Assembly (NCBI RefSeq): GCF_037044555.1
Contig: NZ_CP146275.1
Location: 1,902,501 to 1,966,500, forward strand
Direction of reading: 5' to 3'
Source of the DNA: Pelagibacterium nitratireducens
GTDB lineage: Bacteria > Pseudomonadota > Alphaproteobacteria > Rhizobiales > Devosiaceae
Length of the DNA stretch: 64,000 nt
Below are positions 8,302 to 20,055 of the stretch, piece after piece; position 1 is the stretch's first letter, and every line of letters starts with the position of its first letter. The notes below the pieces were generated by a model that was not told the origin of the DNA, ran no database searches, and saw nothing but the letters and a program-made list of their open reading frames with translations. The position numbers and the translations under genes are program-made.

Positions 8302-9690
8302 ATGAACGTAACTGAAACTCTGAACGAAGGGCTGCGCCGCAAGCTCGATGTGACCATTCCGGCGACGGCGCTCGCATCGAAACTCGACGAAAAGCTCGAC
8401 GAGGTTCGGGGCAAGGTGCAGATCAAGGGCTTCCGCCCCGGCAAGGTGCCGACCGCGCATCTGAAAAAGGTCTATGGCCGCTCGCTGATGAGCGAAGTGC
8501 TGCAGGATTCGATCAACGAGACCGTTTCCAAGACACTCGAGGAGCGCTCGGAAAAGGCCGCGACCCAGCCCGAAATCGACCTGAGCGAAGATCAGGCCCT
8601 CATCAACCGCGTGCTGGATGGTGAAGGCGATCTGGCATTTTCGGTTTCCTACGAAGTGCTTCCCCCCGTTTCGCTGATGGATTTCAAGACCATCGCGCTC
8701 GAACGGCCGGTTGTTGAAGTGACCGACGAGGAAGTCGACGAGGAAGTCGAAAAGTTCTTCAAGCAGAACCGCCAGTATGAAGACAAGGGTGACGATGGTG
8801 TTGTCGAAGACGGCGACCGTGTCGGTCTCTCGTTCGTCGGCAAGATCGACGGTGAGCCCTTTGAAGGTGGTTCGGCCGAGCATACCCACCTGACGGTGGG
8901 GTCCGGCCAGTTCATTCCCGGTTTTGAAGAGGGTCTGATTGGCGTCAAGAAAGGCGGCAACAAGACCATCAAGGTCACGTTCCCCGAAGATTACCAGAAC
9001 GCTGAACTGGCCGGGAAAGAGGCCGAGTTCGACGTCAATGTGCTCCATGTGGATGGCCCCAAGGCCGATGTGGAACTCAATGACGAGTTCGCCAAGACGT
9101 TGGGTCTCGAAGACCTCGCGGCGCTGAAGACGGCGATCCGCGAGCAGATCGAAAGCCAGAACAAGAGCCTGTCGCAGCAGCGGCTCAAGCGCCTCGTTCT
9201 CGACGCGCTCGACGAGGGCCACAAGTTCGACGTGCCGGCCAAGCTGGTCGAATCCGAGTTCGATGCGATCTGGAATCGCGTCAAGCACGAAGTCGAGCAC
9301 CACGGCAAGACCTTCGAATCGGAAGGCACGACCGAGGAAAAGGCGCAGGAAGACTATCGCAAGATCGCCGAGCGCCGCGTGCGTCTGGGGCTGGTCGTCG
9401 CCGAGATCGGCAATGTCAACGAGATCACCGTGTCGGACGAAGAGCACCAGCAGGCGCTGATTGCCGAAGTGCGGCGCTTCCCCGGCCAGGAACAGCAGGT
9501 CTACGATTATTACCGCAAGAACCCCAACGCTCTTGCCGGTCTGCGTGCGCCGATCTTTGAAAACAAGGTCGTCGATTTCGTTGTCGAACTGGCCGACGTC
9601 AAGGACAAGAAGACCAGCCGCGAAGAACTGGTCAAGCTGGTCCGCGAGGGCGAAGACGGATTCGATATCGACAGCGATCACGATCACTGA
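8302..9690 (+). CDS. tig: Trigger factor (ribosome-associated chaperone, peptidyl-prolyl isomerase)
   Basis: A 462-residue trigger factor. The N-terminal ribosome-binding signature is GFRPGKVP, the FKBP-type isomerase domain is in the middle (GDRVGLSFVGKIDGEPFEGG to FPEDY), and the helical chaperone arms are C-terminal. ATG 8302 is chosen because the family begins MNVTETLNEGLRRKL; there is no strong Shine-Dalgarno. The protein ends in an acidic/His tail (DIDSDHDH). The DNA coding for that tail is repeated about 95 bp downstream. clpP-clpX-lon, often its neighbours, follow a few kb later. Confidence 0.97.
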   Translation: MNVTETLNEGLRRKLDVTIPATALASKLDEKLDEVRGKVQIKGFRPGKVPTAHLKKVYGRSLMSEVLQDSINETVSKTLEERSEKAATQPEIDLSEDQALINRVLDGEGDLAFSVSYEVLPPVSLMDFKTIALERPVVEVTDEEVDEEVEKFFKQNRQYEDKGDDGVVEDGDRVGLSFVGKIDGEPFEGGSAEHTHLTVGSGQFIPGFEEGLIGVKKGGNKTIKVTFPEDYQNAELAGKEAEFDVNVLHVDGPKADVELNDEFAKTLGLEDLAALKTAIREQIESQNKSLSQQRLKRLVLDALDEGHKFDVPAKLVESEFDAIWNRVKHEVEHHGKTFESEGTTEEKAQEDYRKIAERRVRLGLVVAEIGNVNEITVSDEEHQQALIAEVRRFPGQEQQVYDYYRKNPNALAGLRAPIFENKVVDFVVELADVKDKKTSREELVKLVREGEDGFDIDSDHDH

Positions 9691-9783
9691 CGACATCGTT
9701 TCCTTGTGGTCGCGCTGCTGAACCGGAAAAGTGGGACCCACTTTTCCTGGCAGCACTCCGGATCGACAGCGATCACGATCACT
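9667..9783. repeat. 22-bp direct repeat of the tig 3' end around a palindrome
   Basis: The last codons of tig (9667-9688) recur identically at 9762-9783, again followed in register by a stop codon (TGA after the first copy, TAA after the second). Between them is a 23-bp near-perfect palindrome, GGAAAAGTGGG-A-CCCACTTTTCC (9725-9747), of a kind common between rhizobial genes. It looks like insertion of a small palindromic element that duplicated the end of tig. Confidence 0.8.
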
Positions 9784-9840
9784 AAAGCTCTGTGGAGCGA
9801 TAGGCAACGGCCACGTTATCGACACAGAACTCGCTATTTG

Positions 9841-9880
9841 AATAGGGCTCCGCAACCTTTGCGGGGCCCTATTTGTTTGT
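9841..9880 (+). terminator. Rho-independent terminator of tig
   Basis: A 15-bp stem with one G-T pair (AATAGGGCTCCGCAA 9841-9855, TTGCGGGGCCCTATT 9859-9873) followed by TGTTTG. It lies after the duplicated tig tail, so the original terminator was displaced from the present stop codon by about 95 bp. Confidence 0.8.
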
Positions 9881-9929
9881 GATTGCAGGCCGTGTCGGGG
9901 GATGGTGCTGCCGATTGTGACCGGAGTTG

Positions 9930-11408
9930 ATGGTGCAGGACCTGCTAACCCCAAAACAGATGGCCATGGCCGACAGGCTGGCGATCGAAAGCGGCGTCAA
10001 TTCGCTCAGTTTGATGGAAAATGCGGGGCAGGCGGTTGCCTATGAGGTGAGCCGCAGGTTTGTGCTGCAGCCGGTTCTGGTTCTTTGCGGGCCAGGCAAC
10101 AATGGCGGCGACGGGTTTGTCGTGGCGCGTCTGCTGTCCGAGCGTGGCTGGCCGGTGCGGCTGGGGCTGACCTGCACCAAGAGCGATCTCGACGGCGACG
10201 CGGCGATGATGGCCCGGATGTGGGGTGGCGCCATCGAAACGGCGGCCCCGGGAATGTGCCCGGACTTCGGAATCATCGTCGATGCCCTGCTGGGGGCGGG
10301 TCTGTCGCGCGACGTCGAGGGCGAGATGGCCGATCTTGTCGAAGCAATCAATGAAAGCGCGGCAAAAGTGGTGGCTGTCGACATCCCCAGCGGGGTCGAT
10401 GGGGAAACAGGAGCGGTGCGCGGCACGGCCGTGCGAGCCGCCCTCACGGTCACCTTCTTCCGTCACAAACCGGGCCATTTGCTGTTGCCGGGCGGCGGGT
10501 TATGCGGTGAAGTGCTGCTGGCCGATATCGGAATTCCAGACGCAGTGCTTTTAGAGATCGACATACGCCTTTACGAGAACGATCCGCGGCTCTGGACGCT
10601 GCCCGCGCGCGCAGCAGAGGGGCACAAATTCGATGCGGGTCATTGCGTCGTGGTTTCGGGCGGCGCGCTGCACACCGGGGCGGCCCGGCTGTCGGCGCTC
10701 GGCGCTGCGCGAAGTGGGGCGGGCCTGGTAACGATCGCCGGAGAGCGGGAAGCGCTGCTCGTGCACGCAGCCCATGTGACGGCAATCATGCTCGCCGAAG
10801 TTGATGATGGCGCGGGGCTGGCACGGTTGCTTGAGGATACGCGCAAGAACGCGCTGGTCATTGGACCGGGGACAGGTATCGGGGAGGCAACGCGGCAGAT
10901 GGTGCTGGCGGCTCTCGAGAGCCAGGCGCGGCTGGTGTTGGACGCCGACGCACTGACGAGTTTTGCCGACCAGCCGAACATCCTGTTTTCGGCCATCGGC
11001 AAACGTGAGTCGGAAAGCGTGGTCCTTACGCCCCATGCAGGGGAATTCAACAGGTTGTTCGGTGAGATCGACGGCGCCAAGACGGACATGGCGATCGCGG
11101 CGGCCCGGCGCTCTGGCGCAATCGTGCTGCTCAAGGGTTCGGATACGGTGATTGGCCATCCCGAGGGGCGCGCCGTTATCAACACCACCGGTACGCCGAT
11201 CCTCGCCACCGCGGGCGCGGGCGATGTGCTGTCGGGATTGATCGGAGGGTTGCTTGCCCAGGGCATGGGCAGCTTTGAGGCTGCTTGCGCGGGTGCTTAT
11301 CTCCATGGGCGGGCAGCGCAGCGTTTTGGCAAGCCGGGGATGGTGGCCGACGATTTGCCGGGCCTGATTCCCGAAGTGTTGGCCGATTTGTCCGTGGCGG
11401 GGCCTTAA
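9930..11408 (+). CDS. nnr: Bifunctional NAD(P)H-hydrate epimerase / ADP-dependent dehydratase
   Basis: A 492-residue metabolite-repair enzyme that restores damaged NAD(P)H hydrates. The N-terminal half is the epimerase (YjeF_N, with [16 protein letters not shown] and the VDALLGAGL region). The C-terminal half is the ribokinase-like dehydratase ([32 protein letters not shown]). The start is ATG 9930, 3 bases after GGAG; a TTG directly before it is ignored. It converges with the P450 gene, with a 20-bp gap. Confidence 0.95.
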   Translation: MVQDLLTPKQMAMADRLAIESGVNSLSLMENAGQAVAYEVSRRFVLQPVLVLCGPGNNGGDGFVVARLLSERGWPVRLGLTCTKSDLDGDAAMMARMWGGAIETAAPGMCPDFGIIVDALLGAGLSRDVEGEMADLVEAINESAAKVVAVDIPSGVDGETGAVRGTAVRAALTVTFFRHKPGHLLLPGGGLCGEVLLADIGIPDAVLLEIDIRLYENDPRLWTLPARAAEGHKFDAGHCVVVSGGALHTGAARLSALGAARSGAGLVTIAGEREALLVHAAHVTAIMLAEVDDGAGLARLLEDTRKNALVIGPGTGIGEATRQMVLAALESQARLVLDADALTSFADQPNILFSAIGKRESESVVLTPHAGEFNRLFGEIDGAKTDMAIAAARRSGAIVLLKGSDTVIGHPEGRAVINTTGTPILATAGAGDVLSGLIGGLLAQGMGSFEAACAGAYLHGRAAQRFGKPGMVADDLPGLIPEVLADLSVAGP

Positions 11409-11428
11409 CGGCGAGGTCCGGGGCGTTC

Positions 11429-12682
11429 CTACCAGCTCACGTCGAGCCGCTCCAATCCGTGGAAATGATAGACATCGGCGTAGCGGGGTGGTGCCGAGAG
11501 GTGAAGCCTGGGCAGGCGCTCGAAAAGGGTGCGCAGCGCGATCTGCATTTCGAGGCGGGCCAGGGGCGCGCCGATGCAGAAATGGATGCCGGCGCCGAAG
11601 CTGACATTGGCGCCATCTGTGCGTAAAGGGTCGAAGGTGTTGGGGTTTGTGAAGCGGTTCGGGTCGCGGTTGGCGGCGCCGAGCATCAGGCCGATCACAT
11701 CGCCCTTTCGCAATGGAATGCCGTCGTAGTCGAGGTCTTCGAGAGCGTAGCGGGTGAACATGTGCAATGGCGCATCGAACCGCAGCGCTTCCTCGACTGT
11801 GGCGGCGGTCGCTGCGTCATCTGCAAACAGCATGCGCGGATCATAGCCGCTTTCAAGGATGGCTTTGACGGCATTGCCGGTGGTGTGGACGGTCGCTTCG
11901 TGCCCGGCGTTGAGCAGCAGAATGGCGGTCGAGAGCATTTCGTCTTCGCTCAGGCGTTCACCACCCTGCTCGGCGGCAATCATGTGGCTGAGCAAATCCT
12001 CGCGGGGCAGCTTGCGGCGCTCGGCGATGACTGTGCGCAGATAGGCGGTGAATTCGGCGGCTGCGCGGTTGGCGTCGCGTTCGATATCGTGGCTGACATC
12101 AAACATATACATCTTGACCATGCGGTTGGACCAGTCGAGCAACTGGGGCGCCATTTGCGAGGGGAGACCGATCATTTCGGCGATGACGATGGCCGGAATG
12201 GGGGCGGCGAAGGCCTTAATCAACTCGACGCTGCCCTGATCCTCAAAGCTATCGATGATGGAATGGACAAGATTGGCGATGCGGGGGCGGAGCAATTCGA
12301 CCTGCCGGGAGACGAAAGCGCGGTTGACCAGCGTGCGCAGGCGCGAATGGGCGGGCGGTTCGAGATTGAGTAGCGAATATTTTTCGGTGAGGTCGAAATC
12401 GGCGGTGTGGGGCTGGGGCTGCGGCAGGCCGATTTCTTCGCGCGTGGCGACGTGGAGAATGTCGCGGCCGAATCGCCGGTCGCGCAGAAGCGCGCTGACC
12501 GATGGGAAATCGGCAAAGCACCAATGGCCGTATTCAGTCCAGAAGAATGCCGGACGTGTAGCGTGGCGCGCTGCGTAGAACGGATAGGGGTTCTGGTAGA
12601 AGGCGGGATCGGAGGGGCGGGCGCTGGCGCAACGATCGGCGGGGACGTCGGTGATCGGCCGGACCTGGAGTATGGCTGCCAT
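11429..12682 (-). CDS. Cytochrome P450
   Basis: A 417-residue soluble bacterial P450. The I-helix oxygen motif AGHEAT, the K-helix ExxR (EEALR) and the heme-binding loop FGAGIHFCIGAPLARLE with Cys369 as heme ligand are all intact, so it should be active. The substrate is not predictable. No ferredoxin or reductase gene lies next to it, so electrons must come from elsewhere. It diverges from a 75-residue conserved gene with a 126-bp gap. Confidence 0.95.
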   Translation of the reverse strand: MAAILQVRPITDVPADRCASARPSDPAFYQNPYPFYAARHATRPAFFWTEYGHWCFADFPSVSALLRDRRFGRDILHVATREEIGLPQPQPHTADFDLTEKYSLLNLEPPAHSRLRTLVNRAFVSRQVELLRPRIANLVHSIIDSFEDQGSVELIKAFAAPIPAIVIAEMIGLPSQMAPQLLDWSNRMVKMYMFDVSHDIERDANRAAAEFTAYLRTVIAERRKLPREDLLSHMIAAEQGGERLSEDEMLSTAILLLNAGHEATVHTTGNAVKAILESGYDPRMLFADDAATAATVEEALRFDAPLHMFTRYALEDLDYDGIPLRKGDVIGLMLGAANRDPNRFTNPNTFDPLRTDGANVSFGAGIHFCIGAPLARLEMQIALRTLFERLPRLHLSAPPRYADVYHFHGLERLDVSW

Positions 12683-12808
12683 CGGTCGGGAGTCCTTCTT
12701 GCTTTTGTGCTAGCCTATTGCAGCAAATTCTTCATGCCTATGGTCAGGTCTTGCCCATGCCCAGAAATTCTTTAGGTATGGGCCGGACCATTCTGGAGAC
12801 CAGTTATC

Positions 12809-13036
12809 GTGAGCGACATCACAGTTTCGCAGGCCATCGAGGCCATCTATACTTCGCTTGAAAATGACAATGAGGATCTCGATCTCCATATCGCAACGCT
12901 CAAGAGCGCGATGGCGCGCGAAGGCGCCAAGGAAGCGGTGTTCGAAACCTCCAAGCTGGCCCAGCCCAATCGGCAGGGCCGCAAGCTGATGCAGGCGTAT
13001 TTCCGCAAGAAGGGCGTGGCCACCAGCTTTGTCTGA
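12809..13036 (+). CDS. Conserved small protein, function unknown
   Basis: A 75-residue protein starting with GTG at 12809 behind GGAGA. The N-terminal half is acidic with alternating leucines (ENDNEDLDLHIATLKSAM). The C-terminal half is basic (NRQGRKLMQAYFRKKG) and may bind nucleic acid. I recognise no named family, though similar short proteins occur in Hyphomicrobiales. A predicted helical protein upstream of clpP, with 174 bp between. Confidence 0.65.
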   Translation: MSDITVSQAIEAIYTSLENDNEDLDLHIATLKSAMAREGAKEAVFETSKLAQPNRQGRKLMQAYFRKKGVATSFV

Positions 13037-13098
13037 CCGTGTGGACAGGCCGGGAGCGTTAAGCATGCGCCACAATAGGGCCATGCTTGGGCTTGCTA

Positions 13099-13126
13099 TT
13101 GAAGTTGAACGCGGCCAAGCCTATGT
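13099..13126 (+). promoter_or_regulatory. Heat-shock (sigma-32 type) promoter of clpP
   Basis: TTGAAG (13099-13104), 15 bases, then CCTATGT (13120-13126), 84 bp before clpP. It resembles the alphaproteobacterial RpoH pattern CTTGAA-N13-17-CCcATnT. clpP is a usual RpoH target, but the match is partial. Confidence 0.4.
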
Positions 13127-13210
13127 GACGCTTAACCGTCCTTTAAGCAGCAATCGCTTGCTATCTGGCCGACAAGCCGAATCCTTTTCTCCGGGGGAGT
13201 TACCTAAAAC

Positions 13211-13840
13211 ATGCGAGATCCCGTCGATCTATACATGAACACGCTCGTGCCGATGGTGGTCGAGCAGTCCAATCGCGGCGAACGCGCCTTCGATATCTAT
13301 TCGCGCCTTTTGCGCGAGCGCATCATTTTCGTGACCGGCGTCGTCGAGGACAATATGGCCTCGGTGATCGTCGCACAGCTTCTTTTCCTCGAATCGGAAA
13401 ATCCGAAAAAGGAAATCGCCATGTACATCAACTCGCCTGGCGGGGTGGTGACAGCGGGGCTGTCGATCTACGACACGATGCAGTTTATCCGTCCCAAGGT
13501 TCAGACCCTGTGCATGGGCCAGGCGGCGTCGATGGGATCGCTGCTCCTGACCGCCGGCGAAAAGGACATGCGCGGCGCTCTGCCCAATGCCCGTGTGATG
13601 GTGCACCAGCCCTCGGGCGGCTATCAGGGCCAGGTGACCGACATCATGATTCACGCCCGCGAGGCCGAGAATCTGAAGCGCCGGCTCAATGAAATCTACG
13701 TGAAGCATTCCGGGCTCGAATATCAGCAGGTGGAAGACCTTCTCGAGCGCGACAAGTTCCTTTCGCCGCAAGAGGCCAAGGAACTCGGCCTTATCGACCA
13801 CGTTCACGATAAGCGGGCCGTGCCGGAAGGTGGAGCGTAA
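13211..13840 (+). CDS. clpP: ATP-dependent Clp protease proteolytic subunit
   Basis: A 209-residue ClpP, the tetradecameric serine peptidase fed by ClpX and ClpA. The catalytic triad is intact: Ser107 (GQAASMGS), His132 (MVHQPSGG) and Asp181 (LLERDKFLS). The length is typical. The ribosome site GGGGGAG is rather far (about 11 bases) from ATG 13211. clpX follows on the same strand after 171 bp that contain a hairpin at 13864-13887, so the two genes can be partly uncoupled. Confidence 0.98.
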   Translation: MRDPVDLYMNTLVPMVVEQSNRGERAFDIYSRLLRERIIFVTGVVEDNMASVIVAQLLFLESENPKKEIAMYINSPGGVVTAGLSIYDTMQFIRPKVQTLCMGQAASMGSLLLTAGEKDMRGALPNARVMVHQPSGGYQGQVTDIMIHAREAENLKRRLNEIYVKHSGLEYQQVEDLLERDKFLSPQEAKELGLIDHVHDKRAVPEGGA

Positions 13841-13863
13841 ACCTCGATTATATACCGCACGCA

Positions 13864-13887
13864 ACGGGCGCTGGAGAAAGCGCCCGT
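13864..13887 (+). terminator. Hairpin between clpP and clpX
   Basis: A 9-bp perfect stem ACGGGCGCT / AGCGCCCGT with loop ggagaa, 24 bases past the clpP stop. There is no T-run, so it is more likely an mRNA 3'-end or attenuation structure than a complete terminator. Confidence 0.4.
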
Positions 13888-14011
13888 GCCGATTGCGCCC
13901 CGACGGAACGATCTTTATGGTCACAGTGAGAAATTGTTCATGCGTCGTCGGGTAGCGTTCTCAAATCGGCGAAACTGAACCAAGCGTTTGCAACGCTTCT
14001 GGAGTTGCTAG

Positions 14012-15289
14012 ATGTCCAAGGAAAATTCGAGCGGAGATTCCTCCAAGAACACGCTGTACTGCTCGTTCTGCGGGAAGTCCCAACACGAAGTTCGCAAGCT
14101 GATCGCCGGACCCACCGTATTCATCTGCGATGAATGCGTTGAGTTGTGCATGGACATCATCCGCGAGGAATCGAAAACCTCGATGGTCAAGTCCGCAGAT
14201 GGTGTGCCGAGCCCGGCCGATATCTGCAAAGTGCTCGACGATTACGTTATCGGCCAGCGGCGCGCCAAGCGCGTGCTCTCGGTGGCCGTTCACAACCACT
14301 ACAAGCGCCTGCACCACGCGACCAAGAATCAGGATGTGGAGCTTTCCAAGTCCAATATCCTCCTGATCGGTCCGACCGGTTGCGGCAAGACGCTGCTGGC
14401 CCAGACGCTGGCGCGCATTCTCGACGTTCCGTTCACAATGGCAGACGCCACGACCCTGACCGAAGCCGGTTATGTGGGCGAGGATGTTGAAAACATCATT
14501 CTCAAGCTGTTGCAGGCCGCCGACTACAATGTCGACAAGGCGCAGCGCGGGATTGTCTATATCGACGAAGTCGACAAGATTTCGCGCAAATCGGACAATC
14601 CTTCCATTACCCGTGACGTATCGGGTGAGGGCGTACAGCAGGCGCTGCTCAAGATCATGGAAGGCACAGTGGCTTCGGTTCCGCCCCAGGGTGGCCGCAA
14701 GCATCCGCAGCAGGAATTCCTGCAGGTGGACACGACCAATATCCTGTTCATCTGCGGCGGTGCCTTTGCCGGACTTGAAAAGGTCATCGCGGCGCGGGGC
14801 GAAAACTCCTCGATCGGATTTACCGCCGCGGTCAAGGACCCCAACGACCGTCGGGTCGGTGACGTGCTTGCCGAAGTCGAGCCCGAGGATATGGTCCGTT
14901 TCGGGCTGATTCCGGAGTTCATCGGCCGTCTGCCGGTGATTGCGACGCTTGAGGATCTCGATGAGGATGCGCTGGTCCAGATCCTGTCCGAACCCAAGAA
15001 CGCCCTGGTTCGCCAGTACGCACGTCTGTTCGAGATGGAAGACGTGCAACTGACCTTCCACGAGGACGCTCTAAAGGCGGTTGCCCGTCAGGCCATCGCC
15101 CGCAAGACAGGTGCGCGCGGCCTGCGTTCGATCCTCGAGGCCATCCTGCTCGATACCATGTACGACCTGCCTTCGCTCGAAGGGGTCGAGGAAGTGGTCA
15201 TCAGCCAGGAAGTCGTGGACAACAAGGACGTGCGCCCGCTCTACATCTACGCAGAGCGCGCCAAGGAAGACATGAAGTCGGGCGCCTGA
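14012..15289 (+). CDS. clpX: ClpX ATPase subunit of the ClpXP protease
   Basis: A 425-residue AAA+ unfoldase. The N-terminal zinc-binding domain has Cys17, Cys20, Cys39 and Cys42. Walker A is GPTGCGKT (120-127), the pore loop GYVGED, Walker [10 protein letters not shown], and the ClpP-contacting loop SSIGF. It recognises adaptor- and tag-bearing substrates for ClpP. Alphaproteobacterial ClpX also degrades cell-cycle regulators. A 7-bp hairpin (13982-13998) ends three bases before its Shine-Dalgarno GGAG. Confidence 0.98.
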   Translation: MSKENSSGDSSKNTLYCSFCGKSQHEVRKLIAGPTVFICDECVELCMDIIREESKTSMVKSADGVPSPADICKVLDDYVIGQRRAKRVLSVAVHNHYKRLHHATKNQDVELSKSNILLIGPTGCGKTLLAQTLARILDVPFTMADATTLTEAGYVGEDVENIILKLLQAADYNVDKAQRGIVYIDEVDKISRKSDNPSITRDVSGEGVQQALLKIMEGTVASVPPQGGRKHPQQEFLQVDTTNILFICGGAFAGLEKVIAARGENSSIGFTAAVKDPNDRRVGDVLAEVEPEDMVRFGLIPEFIGRLPVIATLEDLDEDALVQILSEPKNALVRQYARLFEMEDVQLTFHEDALKAVARQAIARKTGARGLRSILEAILLDTMYDLPSLEGVEEVVISQEVVDNKDVRPLYIYAERAKEDMKSGA

Positions 15290-15314
15290 CCGACAGGCAG
15301 CCTGAATGAAGTAC

Positions 15315-15350
15315 AAAGGGCTCGGATCGGTTGATCCGGGCCCTTTGCTT
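15315..15350 (+). terminator. Rho-independent terminator of clpX
   Basis: A 14-bp stem with one G-T pair (15315-15328 with 15333-15346), loop ggtt, followed by GCTTTG, 26 bases past the clpX stop. Confidence 0.75.
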
Positions 15351-15474
15351 TGGCCGGTTTGGCTACCGAATCTTTCGCTCAAGAATTGGCTGGGGGTGGC
15401 GTTTACGGACAGGCGTGGGGCTTGCTATGGTCGGCGCGTGGTCGGCACGCCAACCAAGACAGGGGACGGAGCTT

Positions 15475-15861
15475 ATGAAATTTTCGGGATATGTATTTCC
15501 AATATCGCTTGTCCTCGGGCTTGCCGTCGCCGGAGGTGCCGCTGCCCAGCCGCAGACCAAGCTGGTCCAGGACCTGCCCAAGAGTCTGGTTCAGGCGATC
15601 TGGTGCAGCGCGCTGTTTTTCGAGGAATCCTATTATTACGACGACGGCAGCGACGACATGATGCACTACGAGGATCTGGCGTTCGACCTGGGGGCCGATA
15701 TCGATACGGTCCTTTTGGAGGATCATGGGTTTCGGCAGGAGGAGGTCGACGAAATCTGGTCTGTGTTCGATGCGGGCGCTTACGATCTGACCATGGAAGA
15801 CGATGAGAGCTTTCTGGCTCAGCTCGAGCTTTGCGAGAGCAATTACGACGCGCTGCTGTAG
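15475..15861 (+). CDS. Secreted acidic protein, function unknown
   Basis: A 128-residue protein with a clear signal peptide (LVLGLAVAGGAAAQ, cleavage near residue 24), so periplasmic or exported. The mature part is strongly acidic (YYYDDGSDDMMHYEDL) and has two cysteines, in AIWCSALF and LELCESN, that could form a disulfide. ATG 15475 is chosen because it begins the signal peptide and follows GGGGACGGAG. No family recognised. It lies alone between the clpX terminator and the lon promoter. Confidence 0.7.
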   Translation: MKFSGYVFPISLVLGLAVAGGAAAQPQTKLVQDLPKSLVQAIWCSALFFEESYYYDDGSDDMMHYEDLAFDLGADIDTVLLEDHGFRQEEVDEIWSVFDAGAYDLTMEDDESFLAQLELCESNYDALL

Positions 15862-15964
15862 CCGCCGTGCGTCCTATTGCGCATTTGTGGCCGGTGAGTG
15901 AGGTGCCATGCCGCCTGCGCATGCCGGCCATTTTGATATGCGTACGGGAAATTGTGTCGTCACG

Positions 15965-15992
15965 CTTGTAGAGCGGCGCTATTGCCCTATCT
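15965..15992 (+). promoter_or_regulatory. Heat-shock (sigma-32 type) promoter of lon
   Basis: CTTGTA (15965-15970), 14 bases, then CCCTATCT (15985-15992). It fits the RpoH consensus CTTGaa-N13-17-CCCCATnT well. lon starts 123 bp downstream. Heat induction of lon is standard. Confidence 0.55.
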
Positions 15993-16114
15993 TAGTGGGC
16001 GAAGAGTCGTTTCGGTTAGCCAATCCCTAACGGGTGAGGCGCACACTGGAGCGCAACACATTACAAGTTGCCGGGAACCATCCTCCCTGTCCGGCAACGA
16101 CGAAAGGATAGTCC

Positions 16115-18541
<2,427 letters not shown>

Positions 18542-18565
18542 GCAGAGCGCCAATCGAACCGTTGA

Positions 18566-18595
18566 AGCGGCGCCTTGAACAAGGCGCCGCTTTTT
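18566..18595 (+). terminator. Rho-independent terminator of lon
   Basis: A perfect 12-bp stem AGCGGCGCCTTG / CAAGGCGCCGCT with a two-base spacer, directly followed by TTTT. It starts 25 bases past the lon stop. Between it and the HU gene (18596-18862) I see no gene; the HU promoter must lie there but is not clear by eye. Confidence 0.9.
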
Positions 18596-18862
18596 CGTTG
18601 GGGGACCCGCCAAGGCAATGGGCAGGTGATTCGGCTCAAAGGGCCCGCAAACCGGCGCTGGCAGCGCTTTTCGACTATGATGTGTTAACAATCGCGCGAG
18701 GCACTTGCCACATTGCTGACAAGGTCCTGCATTTTCCCCCGTTTTGCGGCCGAAAACGCCGAGAATCTGGCAGTTTTCCTTGCTTTTGGCCCGGAATCGT
18801 AAAAGGGTGAAGCCGCTTCCGCTCGTCCCGTTAGGATGGGCACATCATTGTGAGGAAACGCT

Positions 18863-19135
18863 ATGAACAAGAACGATCTGAGCGCGGCTGTCGCCGAAAA
18901 GGCTGATCTCACCAAGGCCCAGGCGGCAGCAGCGGTTGATGCTGTTTTCGAAGCCATCACCGCCGCTCTGAAGGGTGGAGACGAAGTTCGCCTCGTCGGT
19001 TTCGGCACTTTCGCTGCAACCCAGCGCAAGGCCACCAAAGGCCGCAACCCGGCCACCGGCGCGGAAATCGACATTCCGGCTTCGACCCAGCCCAAGTTCA
19101 AGGCCGGCAAGGGCCTCAAGGACGCGCTGAACTAA
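18863..19135 (+). CDS. hup: DNA-binding protein HU
   Basis: A 90-residue HU-family nucleoid protein with the dimerisation helices at the N-terminus ([22 protein letters not shown]), the core [12 protein letters not shown] and the DNA-contacting arm [15 protein letters not shown]. The position after lon is conserved in many proteobacteria. Shine-Dalgarno GAGGAAA precedes ATG 18863. It bends and compacts DNA as a homo- or heterodimer. Confidence 0.97.
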   Translation: MNKNDLSAAVAEKADLTKAQAAAAVDAVFEAITAALKGGDEVRLVGFGTFAATQRKATKGRNPATGAEIDIPASTQPKFKAGKGLKDALN

Positions 19136-19161
19136 GCCATTTCGGCTTCAGTATGGTTTGG

Positions 19162-19187
19162 CCCCGGACATCTGTCCGGGGTCTTTC
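19162..19187 (+). terminator. Terminator of the HU gene
   Basis: A perfect 9-bp GC-rich stem CCCCGGACA / TGTCCGGGG with a two-base spacer, followed by TCTTTCC, 26 bases past the HU stop. Confidence 0.75.
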
Positions 19188-19216
19188 CGTTTCCGGCCCC
19201 CATGGCTTTCCCGCTA

Positions 19217-19245
19217 TTGACGGGAAGGGGGTTTGCGCCTAATCA
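19217..19245 (+). promoter_or_regulatory. Possible promoter of tRNA-Val
   Basis: TTGACG (19217-19222), 17 bp, TAATCA (19240-19245). Same arrangement as before tRNA-Asp and tRNA-Leu. The -10 is weak and the distance to the tRNA is about 60 bp. Confidence 0.35.
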
Positions 19246-19307
19246 GGCGCGGCATTTGCGCAACCGGGGCAACCAAGACCCGGTTGGTTCCGTTGACAAG
19301 CGGGCAA

Positions 19308-19383
19308 GGGCGATTAGCTCAGTTGGTAGAGCGCCTCGTTTACACCGAGGATGTCGGCAGTTCGAGCCTGTCATCGCCCACCA
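19308..19383 (+). tRNA. tRNA-Val (anticodon TAC)
   Basis: 76 bases with encoded CCA. The acceptor GGGCGAT pairs with ATCGCCC (19373-19379), the anticodon arm is CCTCG-TTTACAC-CGAGG, and the T-loop is TTCGAGC. Confidence 0.96.
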
Positions 19384-19492
19384 TTTTCCTTTTCAGTGCA
19401 AAGTTTGGTTAGGTGTACCAGGGGCCGCGCCTTGCGCCTCCGGGCTCAAGCCGTCAAGTTGAGACGGAGGATCCGAGGGACAGTGTGAGGTT

Positions 19493-20029
19493 ATGGGGTT
19501 CTGGCGCCGCGTTATCGCGTTCCTGTTCACTCCTGGCACATCTTCAGCCAGGGCTGAGTTCAGAACAGTTCGGCCAGCCCGGATCGAGCCGGTTGTCGGC
19601 TGGCCATCGGGCATTATCAGCGGGCGCTGTTGGGTGATCGATGGCGATACCATCGTTATCAACAAGACCCGCATCCGGCTGGCGGGAATAGATGCGCCCG
19701 AGCTTGAGCATCCCTGGGGGCAAAAGTCGAAATGGGCGCTTGTGGAGTTGTGCAAGGGGCAGACAATTACCGCCCGGATCACTCCAGAGCTTTCTTATGA
19801 TCGCCTGGTGGCGCAGTGTTTTTTGCCCGATGGACGCGATCTGGCGGCCGAGTTGGTCCGGTGCGGCCTAGCGCTCGACTGGCCGAAATTTTCCGGTGGC
19901 AAGTATCGTCATCTCGAGCCCCACGACGCGCGAAAGAAACTGTGGCTGGCTGATGCCAGACAAAAGGGGCGGCAGGTTTTTTCGCAATATGGGGCCCGCG
20001 ATACATTGCCACCCAAGCCTGGCACCTGA
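19493..20029 (+). CDS. Thermonuclease-like (SNase) family protein
   Basis: A 178-residue staphylococcal-nuclease-fold protein. The catalytic-core motifs are visible: VIDGDTIVI (Ca2+-binding Asp) and RLRLAGIDAPE-type RIRLAGIDAPE, then a degraded second Arg region around SYDRLVAQCF. The ~35-residue N-terminal extension is hydrophobic (FWRRVIAFLF) and may anchor it in the membrane or act as a weak export signal. ATG 19493 has only GAGG two bases upstream, so the start is uncertain. It could degrade nucleic acid outside the cytoplasm. Confidence 0.85.
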   Translation: MGFWRRVIAFLFTPGTSSARAEFRTVRPARIEPVVGWPSGIISGRCWVIDGDTIVINKTRIRLAGIDAPELEHPWGQKSKWALVELCKGQTITARITPELSYDRLVAQCFLPDGRDLAAELVRCGLALDWPKFSGGKYRHLEPHDARKKLWLADARQKGRQVFSQYGARDTLPPKPGT

Positions 20030-20055
20030 GCCCGGAAAGGGTAAGGTGGCGGCAA

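Noticed and set aside
8236..9954. 572-codon open frame opposite tig
   Set aside because: Antisense shadow that runs through tRNA-Leu and the duplicated tig tail.
19293..19298. TTGACA just before tRNA-Val
   Set aside because: A matching -10 would lie inside the tRNA, so it cannot be the tRNA promoter.
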